The notes beneath the pieces were generated by a model that worked only from the letters and a program-made list of their open reading frames with translations, did not search any database and was not told the DNA's origin. Source: Oscillatoriaceae cyanobacterium Prado104 (GTDB taxonomy: Bacteria; Cyanobacteriota; Cyanobacteriia; Cyanobacteriales; Microcoleaceae). Taken from it: 51,907 nucleotides of DNA. The translations under genes and the position numbers were made by a program. Below are positions 15,345 through 24,330 of this stretch, piece by piece. Location of the stretch: NCBI GenBank assembly GCA_025454405.1, contig JALOON010000078.1:1-51907 (forward strand), in the 5' to 3' direction. Within the stretch, counting starts at the first letter, position 1; each line of letters begins with the position of its first letter.

Positions 15345-16733
15345 ATGAGTTCTATCAAAAAAAATCTTAAACCTACGATTATTGCGGAAAAAATATTAAT
15401 GGAAAAAATCTTGACGGAAGCTTGGACGCTCAAGCAAAATTTAATCGATTTTGTATTGGATGCTGAGGGAGAGTTGGCGGTAGCTTTAGAAGCTTACGTT
15501 GCCGATCGATCGTCCCGCGATCGCTACGATATTGCCCAGCAAAATCAAGTAATTGATAGTTTTACTGTTGAAGGTAAAGTCGGCGAAAAAAGGCCGATCG
15601 AACTGTTCGCTGAAAGTCAGACTGATTTGAGCGATACCGATCGCAAATTGCTAGCACAATGGCGGTTGCGCAGCTTCACCGGCTTATTCGAGATCGTGCA
15701 AATTTTCCCCGACAGTTGGGAACTGATGAACTGGCTGACAGCCAAACATTATGTTGTTACACCCAACAGCAGTAATTTCCTGCAAGAAATGTCTCGGTTT
15801 AAATTGGGTGAAATTTTGCTAACCCGCATCGCGCCTCTCACCGATGACTCCTGGATGATGTCAGGTCCTCCGGTGCCGATGGGGAAATTGGGCAGGCCGA
15901 AATTGGCAGTCGCGATCGGCAATTTCAAGCAGAATTACAAACATCACCTGTACAGCGACGCCCCAGAATTGTTAGAATTGGCTTGGCAATCGGTAGCACA
16001 GTACCATCATGATTTTACCGAATTTTTTGGCAGCGATGAAGTGACCTTGCCGGGATATCAACTCAATAAAAAGATTGCAGAATTTCAGGAGTCGATCGCG
16101 AAAAAACGCTTGGCAGATACGGGGATTGATGGAACTAAATCCCTCGATGAAATCGTTCAAGAGGCAACAGTTGCTACTGAAGAAATTAAAGCCGCAGCAG
16201 TAGCAGCAGCGGGTACAGATCCGGCAGCAGTTGAGGTTTTGTTGGAGGGCAATGCTAATTCCAAAATGGTAACGCCTAAAGTTGAATTGCCCGATCGATT
16301 CAAAAAAGCCTCGCAGGTAACAGCCCTTTCTCATCCGCGCTGGGGACAAACTTTTTTACCAGATTACACTCAATTTACAGCATTGCTATCAGCAGAGGAT
16401 TGGCAAAGCATAGTCGGCGCGCAGAAACTAGTGCGCAATTATTTAGAAGATCCGGCAATTAATGTATCGATTTGGCAGCGGTTAGCTAAGATCGATCCAG
16501 CTAAATTACAAGAAATTTTGCAAGTTGTTTTGGGTCGTACAGATTTTCAGCTCGATCGCGATTTAGACGCACTGCTGCAAGAATTTCATAAACCTTTAGA
16601 ACCAGACTTGCCGGAAATTGCCAGCGTTCCTTTGCACTTGCACGATTTATTTCAGGAAGCTTTGGGCGAAGTGCAAAAATCGAAGTCCAAAGCACAGGAT
16701 AAAAAGAAAAGTTCTAAGGGTTTTAAATCTTGA
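15345..16733 (+). CDS. Unknown 462-aa cyanobacterial protein
   Basis: A large soluble protein not assigned to a family. Start choice is uncertain: the ATG at 15345 (MSSIKKN) is the first after the GCGCACC repeat, and the ATG at 15399 (MEKILTEAW) is an equally good candidate. The N-terminal half is rich in aromatic and charged residues (LLAQWRLRSFTGLFEIVQIFPDSW). A central helical, Ala-rich stretch (residues ~265-300) links it to a C-terminal helical region and a basic tail (KSKSKAQDKKKSSKGFKS). No signal peptide, membrane helix or catalytic motif is seen. A terminator follows at 16821. Confidence 0.8.
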   Translation: MSSIKKNLKPTIIAEKILMEKILTEAWTLKQNLIDFVLDAEGELAVALEAYVADRSSRDRYDIAQQNQVIDSFTVEGKVGEKRPIELFAESQTDLSDTDRKLLAQWRLRSFTGLFEIVQIFPDSWELMNWLTAKHYVVTPNSSNFLQEMSRFKLGEILLTRIAPLTDDSWMMSGPPVPMGKLGRPKLAVAIGNFKQNYKHHLYSDAPELLELAWQSVAQYHHDFTEFFGSDEVTLPGYQLNKKIAEFQESIAKKRLADTGIDGTKSLDEIVQEATVATEEIKAAAVAAAGTDPAAVEVLLEGNANSKMVTPKVELPDRFKKASQVTALSHPRWGQTFLPDYTQFTALLSAEDWQSIVGAQKLVRNYLEDPAINVSIWQRLAKIDPAKLQEILQVVLGRTDFQLDRDLDALLQEFHKPLEPDLPEIASVPLHLHDLFQEALGEVQKSKSKAQDKKKSSKGFKS

Positions 16734-16820
16734 CGATCCGGTTTTAACACCATAATTGCTCTCGATCGAGCGATCGGATTGACGATCTAGTTTGTAAATC
16801 TCTTGCCCCCTCCGTAAAAA

Positions 16821-16851
16821 GAAACCCGGTTTCTTTAAGAAACCGGGTTTC
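16821..16851 (+). terminator. AACCCGG-family hairpin, probable terminator
   Basis: gaaacccggtttctt and aagaaaccgggtttc form a 15-bp stem. The hairpin and the sequence after it (gtgtacttcataaacttg) recur at 27480-27540, so it is a repeat-family copy that probably also ends transcription of the 462-aa gene. A strong T run is missing. Confidence 0.6.
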
Positions 16852-17000
16852 TGGGTGTACTTCATAAACTTGAAAACCGCTGTAAAATTTGCGAACCAAG
16901 CATTGATTTGAGTGGACGATCTGTTCAGTAAAAAGCTAAAATCGGATAAGCTCGGGATATTCTGTTACTACTTCACGCCTGCACCAACTGAGGAAAAATC

Positions 17001-17603
17001 ATGACGACGCTATTAATTCAAACCGAAAGCGTCCCGCTGACAGTAAATCTCCCCGCGATCGAATCGATGACTGTCGAACAGTTCTATGAATTCTGTCGAG
17101 TTAATCGCGATTTGAGAATTGAGCGTACTGCCAGTGGGGAAGTTATTATTATGTCACCAGCCTTTTCAGATACAGGAAACCGCAACATTAAAATTGCTCA
17201 GCAACTTGCCAATTGGGCAGAACAAGATGGCACAGGTGAAGCCTTTGACTCCAGTGCAGGCTTTACCTTGCCCAATGGGGCAACCCGTTCTCCCGATGTC
17301 TCATGGATTAAATTAGAACGTTGGAATGGCTTAACCCAAGAGCAAAAAGCCTCCTTTGCACCGATTTGTCCCGACTTTGTTATTGAATTGCGGTCTGCTA
17401 GCGATACTCTCAGTAGCTTGCCACAAAAGATGCAGGAATATATTGACAACGGTGCATTATTAGGCTTATTAATCGATCGCAAAAACCGCAAAGTCTACAT
17501 CTACCGCCCCGATCGAGAACCTGAAATCTTGGATAATCCCGAAACAGTAAGCGGCGATCCAGAGCTACCAGGATTCGTCTTGCAGATGGCAAAAATCTGG
17601 TGA
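17001..17603 (+). CDS. Uma2-family (DUF820) putative endonuclease
   Basis: The 200-residue protein belongs to the Uma2/DUF820 family of PD-(D/E)XK-fold nucleases, which is greatly expanded in cyanobacteria. Visible landmarks are MTVEQFYEFCR near residue 23, GEVIIMSP, the acidic RSPDVSWI motif, and FVIELRSASDTLSSLPQKM. The usual E-x-K active-site lysine is replaced by Arg in IELRS, with a Lys further on at LPQKM; this pattern is frequent in the family. The C-terminal LIDRKNRKVYIYRP strand-turn-strand is also typical. An aggaaa lies 9 bp before the ATG. Biological role is unproven. Confidence 0.9.
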   Translation: MTTLLIQTESVPLTVNLPAIESMTVEQFYEFCRVNRDLRIERTASGEVIIMSPAFSDTGNRNIKIAQQLANWAEQDGTGEAFDSSAGFTLPNGATRSPDVSWIKLERWNGLTQEQKASFAPICPDFVIELRSASDTLSSLPQKMQEYIDNGALLGLLIDRKNRKVYIYRPDREPEILDNPETVSGDPELPGFVLQMAKIW

Positions 17604-17717
17604 ATCATTGTCGGAAATAAATTTTGGTGTTTCGTACTAATTCAAGTATAATTAATTAGCAGTAATGGCGATCGCCTTTCGGTTTTAAAAGGGATAAATC
17701 CCTTACTTATAAATCCC

Positions 17718-18887
17718 TTACTTTTTGTGATAAACCGTGCCGTTAGGCAGAATTGCACCAATTAATTTAACTCCCCTCAAATCCGCTTCCGCGAGAATAG
17801 CTCCCCGGAGATTGGCTCCTGTCAAATCGGCTTTCCGCAAGTTTGCTTTGCTCAGATTGGCTTTGCTGAGGTCGGTTTGATGGAGGCAAGAACCAGCCAG
17901 GTTGGCATTGATTAAATAAGCGTTACTCAAATTAGCTGAGGTGAGATCGGCCTCACTCAAATTAGCTTCCATAAGGTAGGCACCGCTGAAATTAACTTCG
18001 CTCATGCAAGCTTCTGCCAAATTAATTCCTGTTAAAAGTTTCCGACTCAAATCTACGCCGCTGAGGTCGGCACCGCGCAGGTTGATCCCGCTTAAGTAGC
18101 AACCGTTTAAACTGATCTTTCTCAGGTAAGTGTAGCTCAAGTCCGCTTTGGTCAAGTTGGCTCTGTTCAAACAAGCTTCGCTAAGGTCGGATTCGCCCAA
18201 ACAGGCCGCATTCAAATAAGCTTCAGAGAGGTCTGCCCGCCTGAGATTGGCTTTGTGAAGGTTGGCTTTGGTAAGATCAGCACGGGTCAAGTTTGCTCCG
18301 GCGAGGTTGGCTTTGGGCAATTCGGCTCCGGCGAGGTTAGAGCCACTCAAGTCTGCATCTTTGAGGCTGGCCAGGGATAAATCTGCATCTTTGAGGTTTG
18401 CCTGACTGAGGTTGGCTTTAATCAGATAAGCTTTGGTGAAATTAGCTTCGCTGAGGATGGTTTGACTGAGGTTGGCCGCGCTCATGTCTGCACCTGTAAG
18501 ATTTGCCTTAGCGAGATTGGCTCCAGTGAGATTTGCCCAATTCAGGTGGACTCCGGTGAGGTTGGCATCTGTGAGATTGGCTCCGCTGAGGTTGGCTCCG
18601 CTGAGGCTTGCTGCTAAAAGATTGGCACCGGTGAGATTAGCACCGCTGAGATCGGCTTTGCTGAGGTTGGCTTTGCCGAGATGGGATTTGCTGAGGTCGG
18701 CTTGGCTGAGATTGGCACCGATTAAGTACGGTCGGTGTTGGTGTTCCCTCGATCGGCCCAAAACTAGGGTGGGGCTGTCGCTGGAACTGTACAGGTCGAT
18801 CGTACTCAGGATGATGCCGCGCAGGTTTGCCTTTCTGAAATCTCTTTCGCCGGCTGCATATCGACTGAGAAGTTCCTTGGCATCCAT
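17718..18887 (-). CDS. Pentapeptide-repeat protein
   Basis: From the ATG at 18887 (MDAKELLSRYAAGERDF) the 389-residue protein is almost entirely A(D/N)Lxx pentapeptides, for example ANLSQADLSKSHLGKANL, predicted to form a right-handed quadrilateral beta-helix. The N-terminal helix MDAKELLSRYAAGERDF is the usual cap. About 60 pentapeptides give around 15 coils. A short insertion with SSSDSPTLVLGRSREHQHR interrupts the helix near residue 45. An upstream in-frame start at 18962 would translate a dispersed repeat and is rejected. Function of such proteins is mostly unknown; no partner gene is evident. Confidence 0.9.
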   Translation of the reverse strand: MDAKELLSRYAAGERDFRKANLRGIILSTIDLYSSSDSPTLVLGRSREHQHRPYLIGANLSQADLSKSHLGKANLSKADLSGANLTGANLLAASLSGANLSGANLTDANLTGVHLNWANLTGANLAKANLTGADMSAANLSQTILSEANFTKAYLIKANLSQANLKDADLSLASLKDADLSGSNLAGAELPKANLAGANLTRADLTKANLHKANLRRADLSEAYLNAACLGESDLSEACLNRANLTKADLSYTYLRKISLNGCYLSGINLRGADLSGVDLSRKLLTGINLAEACMSEVNFSGAYLMEANLSEADLTSANLSNAYLINANLAGSCLHQTDLSKANLSKANLRKADLTGANLRGAILAEADLRGVKLIGAILPNGTVYHKK

Positions 18888-18910
18888 TGAGGCTGTTTTC
18901 TGTTTAAGGT

Positions 18911-18972
18911 TTGTTCGCAGTGTGGAATGCGAGTCCGCAACATCCTGCAGACTGAAGTCCACACTACAAACG
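18911..18972. repeat. GTTTGT...GTCCACACTACAAAC inverted repeat
   Basis: An imperfect inverted repeat of the same family as 12557-12605 and 13606-13720, lying between the pentapeptide gene and the V4R set. It may serve as a terminator or separator. Confidence 0.6.
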
Positions 18973-19001
18973 GTACTCTCTACTAATAGCTGTAAAACAG
19001 G

Positions 19002-19667
19002 TTAGTTTTTTTGACAGAGTTGGGCGAGTATGGCGTCGTGTTCTTGTCCTTGTTCGATCGCTTCTTCTGCGGGTTGGAGCCGATCGCGCAATCCTAAAAT
19101 AAAGCGGTTGCAGTCCGCTCCCAAGGATTCGCAGGAAGTTTGCAAGCAGTGCAGTTCTCGACCTGTGAGCTGGCTGAAAAACGAACTCAAAATGCCTGCT
19201 TCTAGGAAACAAGTCGGTCGTTTTGCAGATTTGGGGGCGTTTTTTGCAAATAGAGAGTTAGCAATTTTTACTACGAGAAAACCCTGTTCGGCATAGCTGG
19301 GATCGAGGTCAAAGGTTCCCCATCCGTGAGTTTTCCAGCACTGTTGCAGGCACTGGAGAAACTCGACCATTTCCATTTCGGAAACTACTTGACCGTAGTA
19401 TTCGCTGACTTCTTCACAAAAGCGAACATAAAAGTTTTTTCCCCACCAGCGACCGCAGTTAAACAGCACTAAGCGCGAGGCTTGACCGGTTTCTTGTTCT
19501 AAGCCAATATAAATGGCTTGAATTAGTGTTTCTGGGAGTGCGAGGAGCCGATCGCCCCGTCGGTTTTCCAACAAGCCTAATTCGAGGTCGCCTCGGACGT
19601 AGGCATCGCTGGCAAAGTAGTTTCCGGGGAGGCGGGGCTGTTTGAGTAAGTCGGCAATATTAATCAT
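19002..19667 (-). CDS. V4R-domain protein (Slr0147-like)
   Basis: The 221-residue soluble protein ends in a V4R (4-vinyl reductase-like) domain, recognisable by the Cys pattern HCLQTSCESLGADCNRFIL near residue 175. V4R domains bind small hydrophobic ligands such as tetrapyrrole or chlorophyll precursors. The N-terminal part has YVRGDLELGLLENRRGDR and FNCGRWWGKNF. It is last of four minus-strand genes whose order (V4R, small, helical, V4R) resembles slr0144-slr0147, the start of the Synechocystis operon needed for photosystem II assembly proficiency. This identification is from memory of that operon, so the specific name is tentative while the V4R call is firm. Confidence 0.8.
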   Translation of the reverse strand: MINIADLLKQPRLPGNYFASDAYVRGDLELGLLENRRGDRLLALPETLIQAIYIGLEQETGQASRLVLFNCGRWWGKNFYVRFCEEVSEYYGQVVSEMEMVEFLQCLQQCWKTHGWGTFDLDPSYAEQGFLVVKIANSLFAKNAPKSAKRPTCFLEAGILSSFFSQLTGRELHCLQTSCESLGADCNRFILGLRDRLQPAEEAIEQGQEHDAILAQLCQKN

Positions 19668-19671
19668 CGGT

Positions 19672-19830
19672 AATTGGTAATTGGCAACTGGTAATTGGTA
19701 ATTGGTAAGGAGTTTTGAGTTTTAAATTTTGAGTTTTGAGTTAAAGACAGTTCTTAATTCACAACTCACAACTCACAACTTAGAACTCCCGAAAACTGTC
19801 AACTGTTAACTGTCAACTGTCAACTATCAA
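19672..19830. repeat. Short tandem repeats (AACTGTC, TTTTGAG, AATTGGT)
   Basis: Runs of ggtaattggta, gttttgagttttgagt, and gtcaactgtcaactat fill the gap between two genes of the V4R set. The same motifs recur at 20985, 30830, 37165, 38985 and 46660 and form the large array at 51410-51907. Confidence 0.75.
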
Positions 19831-20301
19831 CTATTTATTACCTGTGCCAACGAGCATTGACTGGGCGTCGTCTAAAAATGGCTGCAATATAGCTCTAGCT
19901 TGATCGGAAAGAATTTCTTTAATCCTAGTTTGAAGCAGGTGGCAAACAGCAGCTTCTATTTTTTGAGTTTCGTGGGCATTGACTATGCCCGAGAGCCACT
20001 CTTGCAGCCGCTGTTCGAGAAAATTTCGATCGTTGAGGAGCATCGCCATACCGCAGTAGCGGAGGATTAACAGCCAATGTTTGAGCGATCGTTCCAAGTT
20101 TTCTTGTTGTTCGTTTGGGAATGTTTCTTGCAGCTTATTGGCTACTGGTTGGAAAATGTTTGTTTCTTTTTCTCGCAAAAATTCGTAAATTTTTAAGCGC
20201 TGGGCAAGGTTTGCCGCGTGACGCTTAAAAGCGGTAAGTTCCTCAGTTTTAAGAAACCGATTTTCCGCTCGATCCAGCAGCTCCTCAATTTCAGGGTGCA
20301 T
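19831..20301 (-). CDS. Helical protein of the V4R gene set (Slr0146-like)
   Basis: From the ATG at 20301 (MHPEIEELLDRAENRFL) the protein has 156 residues, is soluble and almost entirely helical, with an amphipathic globin-like or phycobiliprotein-like pattern (EELTAFKRHAANLAQRLKIY, LILRYCGMAMLLNDR). No cofactor-binding Cys motif is obvious. A longer frame from 20379 would translate a dispersed aaggaagaagg repeat and is rejected. Order and size match the third gene of the slr0144-type operon; the name is tentative. It probably functions with the flanking V4R proteins in photosystem assembly, by inference from context. Confidence 0.7.
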   Translation of the reverse strand: MHPEIEELLDRAENRFLKTEELTAFKRHAANLAQRLKIYEFLREKETNIFQPVANKLQETFPNEQQENLERSLKHWLLILRYCGMAMLLNDRNFLEQRLQEWLSGIVNAHETQKIEAAVCHLLQTRIKEILSDQARAILQPFLDDAQSMLVGTGNK

Positions 20302-20532
20302 GACGTTAACTAATTGGTAAAGAAGGAAGAAGGAAGAAGGAAGGAAGGCACGACACGGATTATTACACGACGGGTACACGGATGAATTTTTGAGCGTGTA
20401 TCGGAAGTTGTCAGAGCTTCGCTATCAGAAGGAATCAGGAATCAGGAAGAAGAAGGGTTAGTTATTTAGGAGAGAATCATTTAGGTATTGTCAGAGAAAA
20501 GGATTGCCGTCAGTTGCCATTTTTGACAATTA

Positions 20533-20802
20533 TTAAAACAGGTCTAACAGGTCATCAATGGTAATTTCTGCAGGCTCGGGAATGGGAATTGCAGGCATGA
20601 CTGGGGGTGGAGGCAGGGCACCCACTTCGGGAATGCCTTCCCAAGAAATAGCCATAAAAAAGTCTGCTACCGGTCTGGTTAAACTGAACAATTGACCGGA
20701 GACAGAATCCTTTTGAGTTTCTAGAGGTTTTCCCAACCAGTTATAGCGACCAAAAAAGTCTTGAACTGACTTTTCCAACCACGAATTTTGACTTTTCATC
20801 AT
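20533..20802 (-). CDS. Small Pro-rich protein of the V4R gene set (Slr0145-like)
   Basis: About 89 residues from the ATG at 20802 (MMKSQNSWLEKSVQDFFGRYNW). The N-terminal half is amphipathic with FFGRYNWLGKPL and FSLTRPVADFFMAISWEGIP. The C-terminal part is Pro-rich (LPPPPVMPAIPIPEP) and ends in the acidic motif EITIDDLLDLF. That tail looks like a short peptide-binding ligand for a partner protein. A start at 20841 is possible but adds only an unremarkable hydrophobic stretch. It matches the second, small gene of the slr0144-type operon by order and size. Confidence 0.65.
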   Translation of the reverse strand: MMKSQNSWLEKSVQDFFGRYNWLGKPLETQKDSVSGQLFSLTRPVADFFMAISWEGIPEVGALPPPPVMPAIPIPEPAEITIDDLLDLF

Positions 20803-20984
20803 GGGTAAATTCAGCACAAAAATTACCTTTTTTCCCTGCACTAATGCGATCGCAATGGTGGCTATCGGCTTCTATGATGGTTTGGTAGATGGTTTTTAAA
20901 GTAGGGTTGAAATACCCTCTTAAAAACCTAACGATCGACTGTCCCAGGTCAACTATCGACGATCGCGAGCGGGGAAGAGGAGAA

Positions 20985-21080
20985 GTTCTGAGTTTTAAGT
21001 TGTGAGTTTTAAATAAAGAACTGTCTTTAACTCAAAACTCAAAATTCAAAACTCAAAACTCCTTACCAACTGTCAACTGT
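20985..21080. repeat. TTTTGAG / AACTC simple repeats
   Basis: gttctgagttttaagttgtgagtttt followed by its reverse-complement-like aactcaaaactcaaaattcaaaact and accaactgtcaactgt forms a loose inverted repeat between V4R-set genes. The same arrangement, including an aaagaactgtctttaact centre, occurs at about 37170-37260. Confidence 0.7.
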
Positions 21081-21782
21081 TTACCGCAATCTTTCACCGT
21101 GTTGCAATCGGTTTTGAATGTCGCGAGCGTTGGCTCCTTCGTTGAGCCAGAATGCCGCAGCATCAATTTTGTCTGGGTTGCCCAGCAGGAATTTGCAATA
21201 AGTTTCTCCCATTGAGTAGCATTGAAGCTCTATGCAACTGAGAGGCTTTTTGACTAGAGAGCCGAAGAAACCTGCGAACAAACCAGCGTAAAGGTGACAA
21301 ACGGGTTTGCCAACATCGCCCAAAGTGCGGGCAACTGCTGAGTCAAAGAGGTTGATGAAGATGCAGCCGTGCTTGCGATCGCTCATGTCAACTTCCCAGC
21401 GACCCCAACCTTGAGCTGTAAACGGCCACCACCAAGTTTCTAACAAAAACATCAGATTTGACTGGCGGATGTTTTGGCTGAATTCGGCGCTAAACCATTT
21501 CTGAAAAAATTCCGAATCTTGGAGCCCCCACTGGCAACCAATAGTATACATGATTACAGAGGACGCAGGACCTACTTCTTCTTCTAGTCCTTCGACTAAA
21601 CCGATAATAAAGTCTTCGCTAGTAAAAATGTTGCGCGATTCGTTCCAGTCGTTAATGGTGCCGTGCTGGCGATCGAAGGCAAAAAAATCCTGAAATCTAT
21701 AGTGGTTGTGACTTTTAGGGTATTTTTGTTTGAGGGTAGATTCGATCGGGGTTGCGATTTCTCTGTTGGCGGTAGAGACCAT
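21081..21782 (-). CDS. V4R-domain protein (Slr0144-like)
   Basis: The 233-residue soluble protein is the first gene of the minus-strand V4R set. The C-terminal V4R signature is CIELQCYSMGETYCKFLLG near residue 180, with three Cys like its paralogue at 19002-19667. The N-terminal part contains HYRFQDFFAFDRQHGTI and a conserved-looking GCQWGLQDSEFFQKWF. The two V4R proteins are about 25-30% alike by eye in the Cys region only. The ligand is unknown, with a chlorophyll- or bilin-type molecule a reasonable expectation. The start at 21782 lies after ggagcaatt (21790s), an acceptable Shine-Dalgarno. Confidence 0.82.
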   Translation of the reverse strand: MVSTANREIATPIESTLKQKYPKSHNHYRFQDFFAFDRQHGTINDWNESRNIFTSEDFIIGLVEGLEEEVGPASSVIMYTIGCQWGLQDSEFFQKWFSAEFSQNIRQSNLMFLLETWWWPFTAQGWGRWEVDMSDRKHGCIFINLFDSAVARTLGDVGKPVCHLYAGLFAGFFGSLVKKPLSCIELQCYSMGETYCKFLLGNPDKIDAAAFWLNEGANARDIQNRLQHGERLR

Positions 21783-22431
21783 TTGTAATTGCTCCTTTTG
21801 GGTATTTGTCGATCGTTTGTTGCTTAAAATAGTCTCAAATTACTAAGTTTGAGGACTGGATACAGGTTCGGCAGTTGCCACCAGACCAAAGCTAAGGCGC
21901 GATCGGACACATCCTCAAATCGGGAAGGCGTTGCGGTTGGCCTCAAGCAGCAGGTCGTTTGAGCCTGTTTACTCAGAAAATAAAATGGCTAGCCTCTGTA
22001 TCCAATTTAACTCGATTCTCGAAAAGACAAGCATTCTACGGAATCCTTTTGGCTCTGGTTTTTTTGTGGGACGCACTCCGAAACAGGGTTGGTTTGCGGA
22101 ATTCTGCGGCCTGTGCCTTGAATATTGATAAACAACCGGCTGTCTTTGGTATTGATGCGTCCGATACAGTTTTGATTGCGGCTCTGCTGCGGTGTGCTAT
22201 CTTTTGTGCAAGCTTTGCGCCGTACAGGGGTTGTGAGAACCAACAGCCGCTTGCTGTACGGGCGAAGCACAACGGATCGGGTGCGATCGCGAACGATCGA
22301 AAAACCGTACTTGGTTCGATACTTGGTGCGATCGCGATTGATTCGAGGAGAGGCATCTGGCCTGCCCTGCCTTTCCTCAAAACGTCAACCTGCTTCAGGT
22401 ATGGCGGGATCTCTAGGCAGAAATTAGAATA
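21783..22431. other. 649-bp gene-free divergent region
   Basis: This lies between the divergent V4R set and the caspase-like gene. Several overlapping short frames are open but none has family features, a Shine-Dalgarno or consistent codon use. Two tandem ACTTGGTTCGAT / ACTTGGTGCGAT repeats with GCGATCGC octamers occur at about 22308-22335. It presumably holds promoters for both sides. Confidence 0.5.
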
Positions 22432-24330
22432 ATGAAACACCACGCTTGTATTGCAATAGGAATAAATCAATATCAGTTGCTTCAGCCTTTGAGTTACGCG
22501 CAAGAGGATGCCGAAGCACTGTCTGCTTTTTTGGTTGAAGAGGCGGGTTTTGCTGCGGATCGGTGTTTGCTGATGACGGATGCGTCGCCGTCGCTGTGGG
22601 GCCATCCGACTTATCCGAACCGGGAAAATATTCTGAACTTGACCCAACGGTTGTGTAACGAACAGGTGCAGCAAGGGGATTTGCTGTGGTGTTTTTTTAG
22701 CGGCTACGGCGTTAGCTACGAAGGCAAGGATTATTTGATGCCGATTGACGGGAATCCGGGCGACATTCCGGGTACGGGAATTCCGGTAGAGTTGCTGTTG
22801 AATACTCTAAAAAATTCCCCTACGGAAACGGTTTTGGTGCTGGCGGATATGAACCGCAGCCAGAGTATGAAAGCGGGGGAAACGATCGGGGTTCAAACTG
22901 CTGAGTTGGCAAGGGATCTGGAAATCCCGACGCTGCTTTCTTGCCGCCCGAATCAAGTTTCGCGGGAAACTTCGGCTTTGCGCCAAGGATTTTTTACAAC
23001 GGCGCTGTTGGAGGGGCTGCGATCGGGCCAGTGCTCGACGATTAAGGGGTTAGACCGCTTTTTGAGCGATCGCCTGCCCCAGTTGTGCGACCACCATTTG
23101 CGTCCGAAGCAGGAGCCTCTGATGCTGGTGCATCCTCCGGGTAAGGCTCATTTGGTGATTTTGCCGGATACTTCGGAGGCGGTGGCTGCTGTTGCGGGGC
23201 GCAACGGCAATATGACGGTGGCGGCTGAGGCTGATGGGTTCGATCGCCCTTCGAGAGCGGGCGTTACGGCTCAAGTTGAACTGCCTCCGGCGGTGCGCGC
23301 TGCTGAGGAACAGCCGGTGCTGGCAGTCACTGCATCGGAACTCAATTCGACAGTGCCTGCAGCAGGCGGGAACGATCGGCCGAATCCGCCAAAACCTGAA
23401 GATTCAGATAACGGCGCGTCCGACAAGTCGTTTTTGCAGCAGCTTATTTTGTGGAGTGGCGCTACTGCTTTAGTGCTGCTGTTGGGCGTGTTTCTGACGA
23501 ATCGATCGATTTTTGTAGCTGGAGATGGGGGAAACACGCCATCAGTTGCTGAGAACCCTCAGAATCGACCTGCGGAAAAACCGACAGAAAATTTGATACC
23601 GGGTGGCGGTGGAGCAGTGCCCGGAGCGCTACCGGGCGGGGGCGGCACAGCGCCAAACCAGCTCGCACCGGTGCCTGTGGATGTGAGCGCGCAGCCGGGG
23701 AGTCAACCCAAACCGCCATCGAGTACGGAAGTTTGGGCTGAGGCGAAAACCTTTATCAGAAACGGTTCGGCTTCGAGTTTCAATCGGGCAGTAGCTAAAG
23801 CTCGATCGATTCCGCCTACCGATCCGCTGTACCCTCAAGCCCAGCAAGATATCGAACGCTGGAGTTTGACGATTTTGGATATTGCTAACGGGCGGGCGGC
23901 CCGCGGCGATTTCCAAGGAGCGATTGGGGCGGCGAGGTTGATGCCGGATGCTAACAAACAGGTTTTCAATCAGTCTAAGGAAGCGATCGCCCAATGGCAG
24001 CAGTTAGCCAAGCAGCAGCAGGCAAATGAAGCGCTGCTGGGTGCGGCAAGGAAAGAAATTAAACGCGGCGTGGCGTCTTCCTACAGTCAGGCGATCCAGA
24101 AAGCCAGCACGATCGGACCGAATCAGCCCCTGTACCCCCAGGCCCAACAGTCGATCGGTGAATGGAGCGAAACTATTATGAAAATCGCTCAGTTGCGCGC
24201 TTCTCAAGGCAGGCTGAAGGATGCTGTGGCGGCTGCTTCCCTAGTTCCAGCAGGCACCAAGAGTTACGATCCGGCTCAAAAGGCGATCGCTGGTTGGAAC
24301 ACTAGGTTGCAAGGTCAGAAAAAAAATTAA
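22432..24330 (+). CDS. Caspase-like (orthocaspase) pseudoprotease, membrane-anchored
   Basis: The 632-residue protein begins with a p20-type caspase fold (1-240): IAIGINQY at the N-terminus, the SGYG loop and the LADMNRS loop. Both catalytic residues are replaced: Tyr92 sits where the His of SGHG should be, and Asn141 where the Cys of DxCRS should be. Such Y-x variants are known among cyanobacterial metacaspase homologues and are expected to be inactive as proteases. A membrane helix (338-357) follows a Pro/Glu linker. Outside lie a Pro/Gly-rich spacer and two copies of a ~65-residue helical repeat, each with PLYPQAQ and a trailing I-x-x-W-S. It may act as a scaffold or regulator of other caspase-like proteins. 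No clear Shine-Dalgarno. Confidence 0.9.
   Translation: MKHHACIAIGINQYQLLQPLSYAQEDAEALSAFLVEEAGFAADRCLLMTDASPSLWGHPTYPNRENILNLTQRLCNEQVQQGDLLWCFFSGYGVSYEGKDYLMPIDGNPGDIPGTGIPVELLLNTLKNSPTETVLVLADMNRSQSMKAGETIGVQTAELARDLEIPTLLSCRPNQVSRETSALRQGFFTTALLEGLRSGQCSTIKGLDRFLSDRLPQLCDHHLRPKQEPLMLVHPPGKAHLVILPDTSEAVAAVAGRNGNMTVAAEADGFDRPSRAGVTAQVELPPAVRAAEEQPVLAVTASELNSTVPAAGGNDRPNPPKPEDSDNGASDKSFLQQLILWSGATALVLLLGVFLTNRSIFVAGDGGNTPSVAENPQNRPAEKPTENLIPGGGGAVPGALPGGGGTAPNQLAPVPVDVSAQPGSQPKPPSSTEVWAEAKTFIRNGSASSFNRAVAKARSIPPTDPLYPQAQQDIERWSLTILDIANGRAARGDFQGAIGAARLMPDANKQVFNQSKEAIAQWQQLAKQQQANEALLGAARKEIKRGVASSYSQAIQKASTIGPNQPLYPQAQQSIGEWSETIMKIAQLRASQGRLKDAVAAASLVPAGTKSYDPAQKAIAGWNTRLQGQKKN

Noticed and set aside
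18888..18962. Upstream start of the pentapeptide-repeat gene at 18962
   Set aside because: It translates the inverted repeat at 18911-18972; the cap motif begins at 18887.
20302..20379. Upstream start of the helical V4R-set gene at 20379
   Set aside because: The added residues come from the aaggaagaagg and acacggatta repeats also found at 28600-28660.
21959..22432. Overlapping plus- and minus-strand frames in the caspase-like gene's upstream region
   Set aside because: No recognisable domains, no Shine-Dalgarno, and frames overlap in both strands; treated as chance.
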